From positions 2,058,270 through 2,122,269 of the forward strand of contig NC_015666.1 of NCBI RefSeq assembly GCF_000217715.1: a stretch of 64,000 bases of DNA, written 5' to 3'. Shown here in pieces: positions 59,407 through 64,000 of the stretch (position 1 is its first letter; the number at the start of each line of letters is the position of its first letter). A program made the translations under genes and the position numbers. The notes under the pieces were generated by a model. That model saw only the letters and a program-made list of their open reading frames with translations, ran no database searches and was not told the DNA's origin. The DNA comes from Halopiger xanaduensis SH-6. GTDB lineage: Archaea > Halobacteriota > Halobacteria > Halobacteriales > Natrialbaceae.

Positions 59407-60086
59407 TCGTCGCCGTCGCCGGCGGAAAGGGCGGCGTCGGCAAGTCGACGACCGCGTGGAACCTCGGCCGCGAACTCGACGCCGTCGTCGTCGACGGCGA
59501 TCTTGCGGTACCGGATCTTCCGTCCGGACCCGACGCGGGCCCGGATCTCCACGACGTGCTCGCCGGCCGCGCGGATCCGCTTGAGGCGGTCGCAGACGCC
59601 GGTCCGGTATCGGTTCTGCCTTCCGGCCGAACCCTTTCGGGTGCCCGCGCATCGTCGCTCGAGGCGCTTCCATCGGTGCTCGACCGGCTCGAGCGACGGT
59701 GGGATCACGTCGTCGTCGACTGTCCGGCGGGGCTCGCGCGCGACGTCGGCGTCGAACTGGGGTGTGCCGATCTCGCGGTACTCGTGACGACGCCCTCGCG
59801 GGCGGCGCTGGTCGACGCGATTCGGACCAGCGACCTCGTGGCTTCGCTCGAGACGCCGCTCGGGGCGGCGGTTCTCAACAAAGCGGACCGCGACACCCAC
59901 AGCGACCTCGCCGATCGGCTTGGCCGGCGGCTCGGCGTCGACGTGACGCTCGTCGCGGAGCAGGCCGCGGTCGCCGACGCACAGGCGCGGTGGCAACCCG
60001 TTCGCGACCATCGACCGGACGCGCAGGCGGTCGACGCCTACCGGGCAGTTGCCGATCGACTCGAGCGCGCGAGCGAACCGTCGTGA
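59403..60086 (+). CDS. MinD/ParA-type ATPase
   Basis: 227 residues. Deviant Walker A at the start: VAGGKGGVGKSTTAWNLGRE. VVVDGDLAVPDLPSG is the switch region and HVVVDCPAGLARDVGVELGC Walker B. The C-terminus lacks the clear amphipathic membrane-targeting helix of bacterial MinD, ending in AVADRLERASEPS, so membrane contact may come from the operon's membrane proteins. Last gene of the operon. A second MinD in the same unit suggests a heteromeric pair. Confidence 0.87.
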   Translation: MIVAVAGGKGGVGKSTTAWNLGRELDAVVVDGDLAVPDLPSGPDAGPDLHDVLAGRADPLEAVADAGPVSVLPSGRTLSGARASSLEALPSVLDRLERRWDHVVVDCPAGLARDVGVELGCADLAVLVTTPSRAALVDAIRTSDLVASLETPLGAAVLNKADRDTHSDLADRLGRRLGVDVTLVAEQAAVADAQARWQPVRDHRPDAQAVDAYRAVADRLERASEPS

Positions 60087-60183
60087 TCGGGTTCCCGTCC
60101 GGAGGGAAGCGCGGTCGTGAGCCGGGTTGGCTCGTCGTTGCGGACCGCCCCCTCTTTTTTCGTCGGCCGGCGTACACCCGTGC

Positions 60184-61158
60184 ATGGAGTACACGACCCT
60201 CGGCGACACCGGCATGGAAGTCAGCAGGATCTGTCTCGGCTGCATGAGCTTCGGCGATCCCGACTGGCGCGAGTGGGTCTTAGGCGAGGAGGAGAGCACG
60301 GAGATCATCGAGCGGGCGATCGACCTCGGGATCAACTTCTTCGACACCGCCAACATGTACTCGAAGGGCGAGTCCGAGCGAATCTTCGGGAACGCGCTCG
60401 AGGGCTACCGCGAGGAGTCGGTCGTCGCGACGAAAGGCTACTTCCAGATGCGCGAGGACGACCCGAACTCGGGCGGCCTCTCGCGGAAGGCCGTCGAGCA
60501 GGAACTCGAGGCGAGCCTCGATCGGTTGGGCATGGACGCCGTCGACCTCTACCAGATCCACCGCTGGGACGACGACACGCCGATCGAGACGACGCTGCAG
60601 GCGTTAGACGACGCCGTCCGCCGCGGGCAGGTGCGCTACGTCGGCGCGTCGTCGATGTGGGCCCACCAGTTCGCCGAGTCGCTCTATACCAGCGACCGGC
60701 TCGGTCTCGAGCGGTTCGCGACGATGCAGAACCACTACAACCTCGTCTACCGCGAGGAGGAACGCGAGATGCTCCCGCTCTGCGAGAAGGAAGGCGTCGG
60801 CGTGATGCCGTGGTCGCCGCTGGCCCGGGGCTACCTCGCGCGGCCCCACGAGGAAATCGACGCGACGACGCGCGGCGAGACTGAAGAGCACCTGTACGAA
60901 CACCCCTACCGCGAGGGCGGCGGCCAGGAGATCAACGAGCGCGTGGCCGAACTGGCCGCCGAGAAGGGCGTGACGATGGCCCAGATCGCCCTCTCGTGGC
61001 TGCTCCACAAGGACTGGGTCGACGCGCCCATCGTCGGCACGACGAGCGTCGAGCACTTAGAGCAGGCCGTCGAGGCGCTCGAGATCTCGCTGTCGGCCTC
61101 GGACATCGCCTACCTCGAGGAGCCCTACGAGCCGGTGCCGGTGTCGGGTCACGACTGA
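60184..61158 (+). CDS. Aldo/keto reductase
   Basis: 324 residues. TIM-barrel NADPH reductase: the GxxDTAxxY signature region reads GINFFDTANMYSKGESERIF, with catalytic Asp and Tyr, VVATKGYFQM holds the catalytic Lys, and QIHRWDDDTP contains the catalytic His region. VTMAQIALSWLLHKDWVDAP and PIVGTTSVEHLEQAVEALE contact NADP. ATG 60184; a T-run 24-29 bp upstream (60155-60160) may be a terminator of the MinD operon or part of this promoter. Confidence 0.9.
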   Translation: MEYTTLGDTGMEVSRICLGCMSFGDPDWREWVLGEEESTEIIERAIDLGINFFDTANMYSKGESERIFGNALEGYREESVVATKGYFQMREDDPNSGGLSRKAVEQELEASLDRLGMDAVDLYQIHRWDDDTPIETTLQALDDAVRRGQVRYVGASSMWAHQFAESLYTSDRLGLERFATMQNHYNLVYREEEREMLPLCEKEGVGVMPWSPLARGYLARPHEEIDATTRGETEEHLYEHPYREGGGQEINERVAELAAEKGVTMAQIALSWLLHKDWVDAPIVGTTSVEHLEQAVEALEISLSASDIAYLEEPYEPVPVSGHD

Positions 61159-61166
61159 CAATCCAG

Positions 61167-61847
61167 TCAGACATCGATTGCCGTCGTCGTCTCCCACCCT
61201 TCCTGCGTGTAGGCCATCTCCCAGAACTGGTGCTCGAGTTTGGCGCTCGTCAGGAACGCCTCGCGCATGGCGTCGTGCTCGCCGGGGTAGCGCTCGCCGC
61301 AGCGGTCGACGAACGCCCGCATCCAGTCGACGGCCTCGCGGAACTCGTCGCTGGTGTACTTGTTGATGAACGGCTGGTACGGATTTTCGTCGTCCGTTGC
61401 GATCTCGGCCATGTGCTCGGCGACGTCGAGGTAACCCTGCCCGCAGGGGTAGATCGCTGCCGCGATCTCGGCGAGGGAGCCCTCGTGGGCCGTCCGCACG
61501 AGGTAGTTCGTGTACGCGACGCAGGTCGGCGCCTTCTCGACGGCCTCGAGGTCGGCCGGATCGACGCCGTAGTCGGCGGCGAACTCGCGGTGGAGATCCA
61601 TCTCGAAGTCGAGGATCTCGTGGGCGACGCCGAGCAGGTGGGTCATCGTCTCCTCGTCGCGGGCCTTCGTCCCCGCGATCGCGAACACGCGGGCGTAGTC
61701 CAGCAGGTACCGGTAGTCCTGGCGCACCCAGTGGAGGAACGCCTCCTCCGCGAGCGTGCCAGCCGCCAGTTCCCGCACGAACGGGTGGTCCTTCTGCGCT
61801 TCCCAGAGCTGTTCGCCCTCCTCGAGCAGTCGGTCGCTGAACGCCAT
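61167..61847 (-). CDS. tenA: Thiaminase II / TenA family protein
   Basis: 226 residues, all-alpha TenA fold. HWVRQDYRYLLDYARVFA near the N-terminus, YTNYLVRTAHEGSLAEIAAA, and the catalytic Cys in AAIYPCGQGYLDVAEHMAEI. WMRAFVDRCGERYPGEHDAM and FWEMAYTQEGW complete the active site. TenA recycles thiamine breakdown products by hydrolysing aminopyrimidines. AT-rich TTTATATTA (61868-61880, minus) is a possible TATA box. No thiamine riboswitch-like sequence is seen upstream. Confidence 0.92.
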   Translation of the reverse strand: MAFSDRLLEEGEQLWEAQKDHPFVRELAAGTLAEEAFLHWVRQDYRYLLDYARVFAIAGTKARDEETMTHLLGVAHEILDFEMDLHREFAADYGVDPADLEAVEKAPTCVAYTNYLVRTAHEGSLAEIAAAIYPCGQGYLDVAEHMAEIATDDENPYQPFINKYTSDEFREAVDWMRAFVDRCGERYPGEHDAMREAFLTSAKLEHQFWEMAYTQEGWETTTAIDV

Positions 61848-61972
61848 CGGCGTTGGCTACTACTTAGTAATATAAATTAGTTATCTCACGGAACGACCGC
61901 CGGTCTCGACACTGGGTTATCAAATCAAAATCGACTATTCAGGGCGCCTGTACGGCAATACCACGGAAACTC

Positions 61973-61979
61973 ATTATAC
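61973..61979 (+). promoter_or_regulatory. TATA-like element of the 66-aa Cys protein gene
   Basis: ATTATAC, 24-30 bp before ATG 62003. Confidence 0.5.
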
Positions 61980-62002
61980 TACCGTCGAGCGGTGGATCAC
62001 AC

Positions 62003-62203
62003 ATGCGAATCGTTCTCAATGAATCGACGAAGACGGCTCACAAGCCTGCGCGCAGCGCGCGAAACCAACTGGCGGACTGCGGCGCGCTGCGGCACGTGCC
62101 GACGGACCGCGTTCGGGAGACCTCGGAAGAAGAAATCGAGCCGCCGATCGAAGTCGAACTCGAGCGATGTGGCCGGTGTTTCGAGGATTCGGGCGGCTAC
62201 TGA
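62003..62203 (+). CDS. Small cysteine-containing haloarchaeal protein (66 aa)
   Basis: 66 residues: MRIVLNESTKTAHKPARSAR at the start, a single Cys in LADCGALRHVP and a C-x2-C pair in ERCGRCFEDSGGY at the end. One Cys plus a Cys pair, with His in the middle, could hold zinc. A TATA-like element lies 24-30 bp upstream. Typical length and style of conserved haloarchaeal small proteins; function unknown. Confidence 0.65.
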   Translation: MRIVLNESTKTAHKPARSARNQLADCGALRHVPTDRVRETSEEEIEPPIEVELERCGRCFEDSGGY

Positions 62204-62251
62204 TACCGAGACTGTGACTGTCCGTCTGGAACCGCGCGAGCGGGCGGCCGA

Positions 62252-62647
62252 TCAGGGACTGTACGCCGGCGACTGGGCTTCGATCGTGTCGGCGACGTTG
62301 TCGAGTTGCTCGCCGAGCGTCGCCACGAGGTCGTCGAACGTCGCGATTCCCTCGGGTTTGCCGTCCTCGTCGACGACGGGGAACCGGCGAACGTTGTGCT
62401 CCTCGATCGCGCGCGAGATCTCGATCGGCTCCTCGTCGGACCGCAGCGTCGCCGGATCTTCGGTCATCACCCCCTCGACCGAGGTAGACGCCGGGTCGTC
62501 GTAGTCGGTGAGCGCGAGCGCGATATCGCGGTCGGTGACGATACCGACGGGCTTCTCGTCGTCCGTGATGACGATCGCACCCACCTGCTCGGACTCGAGT
62601 CGCTCCGCGATCGTCTCGAGGTCGGTGTCCGGACTGGCCGTTACCAC
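62252..62647 (-). CDS. CBS-domain protein, apparently frameshifted at its 5-prime end
   Basis: Two CBS motifs. The first: ETIAERLESEQVGAIVITDD with GIVTDRDIALALTDYD. The second: EISRAIEEHNVRRFPVVDED with GIATFDDLVATLGEQL. CBS pairs bind adenine nucleotides to regulate other proteins. The frame begins abruptly at GTG 62647 with VVTASPDTD. Just upstream, ATG 62676 starts MSVGELGP, exactly the usual CBS N-terminus, but in another frame that hits a TAG. Restoring one base would join both parts into a full-length gene (62252-62676). It could be a real frameshift, an error, or a downstream restart. Confidence 0.8.
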   Translation of the reverse strand: MVTASPDTDLETIAERLESEQVGAIVITDDEKPVGIVTDRDIALALTDYDDPASTSVEGVMTEDPATLRSDEEPIEISRAIEEHNVRRFPVVDEDGKPEGIATFDDLVATLGEQLDNVADTIEAQSPAYSP

Positions 62648-62741
62648 ACCTAGGGACCGAGTTCGCCGACGGACATAGCGGTGAAGACGAGCACGAAGCG
62701 GCTCTTCAAGGTGGAGCTTTCGCCTGAAGTCGACTCGAGGA

Positions 62742-64000
62742 TTACCACTCGGTGAGCGCGTCAGTCCCGTGCAGCCACACCAGAATGACGAAGAAGGTCG
62801 CGACGCCGGTCAGCGCGAACGCGCCGCCGACGTAGAACACCGACGCCATTCCGATCTCGTACATGAGCCAACCGCCGAGCAGCGGCGCGACGACGCTGCC
62901 CGGTCGCCAGATGAGTTCGCGGATGCCGAAACTCGAGGCGACGCCGCCGTCCTCGGTCCCCTCGTCGGCGAACAGCGCCATGCTCGCGGGTTCGCGGAAG
63001 CTGTCCGCGATTCCCAGCAGGCCGGACAGCGCGACGAGCGGGAGGAACGCCGGAGACACCTCGCCGAACAGCGTCAGTTGTGCCGGTATCGCCTCGAGGG
63101 AGAGGGGGAGCCAGCCGGGCAACACCAGACCGGCGAGAACGTCCGGAACGCCGAGAACGATTGCCGACGGAGCACCGACGGCCGCGCCGATCCCGGGTGC
63201 GAACGGCACGAGCAAGGCGACGAGCCCGTACGCGCCGCCGCCGGCGAAGACGAACAGCGCGCGGCCGTAGCCGTCCGAGAGCCGGCCGGTGAAGGGCTGA
63301 CAGCACATGTTCGTGAACTTCTCCATCGCGACGGTCAGCGAGACCGCGAGCCCGCCGTAGGCCAGCCCGCCGCTGGCGGCGGAAACGCCTGCGAAGATTG
63401 GCACCCAGGTTCGCACGAGCGTCACCGCGAAGGCGTACTGGAACCGGAACGAGGAGAGCGTGAGGATGCGCCGGTTGAGCGCCAGATCCGAGAACGGGAA
63501 CCCGTAGACGCGCGTCTCGTCCGGCTCCAGATACCGCATCGTGCCGATCCAGCCGACGACCATGAGCGCGGCGATGATCGTGAAGATCGGCCCGAATCCG
63601 AAGGCCTCGTACAGGGAACCGGCACTGAGACTGCCGACGATCGACGCCGCGAAGTTGGCCGCGTTCGCCTTCCCGATGTAGTTCGCTCGCGTCCCGACGT
63701 CGGCGATCTGGCCGACCAGCGAGAGCCCCATCAGGCCGGAGCCGGTGACGACGATCCCCTGCAGCGCACGCATGGCGATGAAGGTGGCGCTCGAGTCGAC
63801 GATCGGAAACAGCGCGTAGACGGCTGCGCCGAGTCCGAGGACGACGAGCAGGACGGTTCGCTTGTCGAACCGGTCGCCGGCCCAGGCCAGCGGGACGACG
63901 GCGACCGTCTGTGCGATGGTAAAGCCCGACGTGTAGAGGCCGACGATGAGCCCGGCGCTGATCGTCAGCCCGAGCACCGGCAGCGTCGTGTCAGTCGGCT
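62742..64000 (-). CDS. MFS transporter, N-terminus cut by window edge
   Basis: At least 418 residues visible with 11 or more hydrophobic helices. The frame is open through base 63998 (residues PTDTTLPVLGL before the first helix), so the true start lies outside. The loop 2-3 motif PLAWAGDRFDKRTVLLVVLG is the major facilitator signature. LQGIVVTGSGLMGLSLVGQI and GIADSFREPASMALFADEGT are further helices/loops. Substrate unknown; drug or solute efflux is common in this group. Confidence 0.85.
   Translation of the reverse strand, partial: PTDTTLPVLGLTISAGLIVGLYTSGFTIAQTVAVVPLAWAGDRFDKRTVLLVVLGLGAAVYALFPIVDSSATFIAMRALQGIVVTGSGLMGLSLVGQIADVGTRANYIGKANAANFAASIVGSLSAGSLYEAFGFGPIFTIIAALMVVGWIGTMRYLEPDETRVYGFPFSDLALNRRILTLSSFRFQYAFAVTLVRTWVPIFAGVSAASGGLAYGGLAVSLTVAMEKFTNMCCQPFTGRLSDGYGRALFVFAGGGAYGLVALLVPFAPGIGAAVGAPSAIVLGVPDVLAGLVLPGWLPLSLEAIPAQLTLFGEVSPAFLPLVALSGLLGIADSFREPASMALFADEGTEDGGVASSFGIRELIWRPGSVVAPLLGGWLMYEIGMASVFYVGGAFALTGVATFFVILVWLHGTDALTEW

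Noticed and set aside
61848-62002. Possible thiamine riboswitch upstream of tenA
   Set aside because: The conserved CUGAGA and CCUGAUC-type motifs are not present on the minus strand; only a TATA-like patch is seen.
1-64000. CRISPR arrays, insertion sequences, integrases, attachment sites or a replication origin
   Set aside because: No regularly spaced repeats, no transposase-like frame, no terminal inverted repeats and no Orc1/Cdc6 gene with ORB-like repeats were seen.

Overview
The window is high-GC DNA with very acidic predicted proteins. It carries archaeal signature genes: TFB, topoisomerase VI, 20S proteasome subunits, an archaeal-type 8-oxoguanine glycosylase and the diadenylate cyclase DacZ. 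Many genes have a TATA-like box 25-32 bp before the start codon and no ribosome binding site, the usual leaderless layout of halophilic archaea. Together with a haloarchaeal-type PHA locus and an almost complete cobalamin cluster, this points to a chromosomal region of a class Halobacteria member, possibly Natrialbaceae (the family is inference). I saw no rRNA, tRNA, CRISPR array, transposase or integrase, and gene density is high throughout.

Left part (1-22.8 kb): an HTH-10/Bat-type regulator cut by the left edge, a membrane hydrolase-like protein, a CtaA/Cox15 protein, a degenerate M24 peptidase, a winged-helix regulator divergent from the top6B-top6A operon, zinc-ribbon and MBL proteins, TFB, several small conserved haloarchaeal proteins, ogg, acylphosphatase, an nnr-moaC pair, nitronate monooxygenase and an ArsR-like regulator. 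A psmB-psmA pair has an unusual palindromic promoter.

Middle part (22.8-43 kb): a polyhydroxyalkanoate locus (phaR-phaP-phaE-phaC-phaB on minus, phaJ divergent). Next come a phosphohexomutase-family enzyme, a BMP-type nucleoside ABC importer (lipoprotein, double ATPase, two permeases), cytidine deaminase and a uridine-phosphorylase-like enzyme, which together form a nucleoside uptake and salvage block. A dacZ-mscS operon (c-di-AMP and a mechanosensitive channel), an alpha/beta hydrolase and a uracil/xanthine permease follow.

Right part (41.6-64 kb): cobalamin genes (ChlI/ChlD-like ATPase divergent from cobN-cbiC-cbiE, then cbiA and cbiT-cbiL-cbiF). The most intriguing segment is a tightly packed five-gene operon (55172-60086). 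It encodes a MinD fused to a P-loop-less RecA/KaiC-like domain, two paralogous membrane proteins with TrkA-C-like tails, a small basic/acidic protein and a second MinD. The window ends with an aldo/keto reductase, TenA, a small cysteine protein, a CBS-domain gene with an apparent 5-prime frameshift, and an MFS transporter cut by the right edge.

Three short genes or gene remnants that are easy to miss were found by hand: two tiny zinc-finger proteins (8364-8480 and 41441-41572, both minus) and a possible gene remnant at 38215-38328 (minus).
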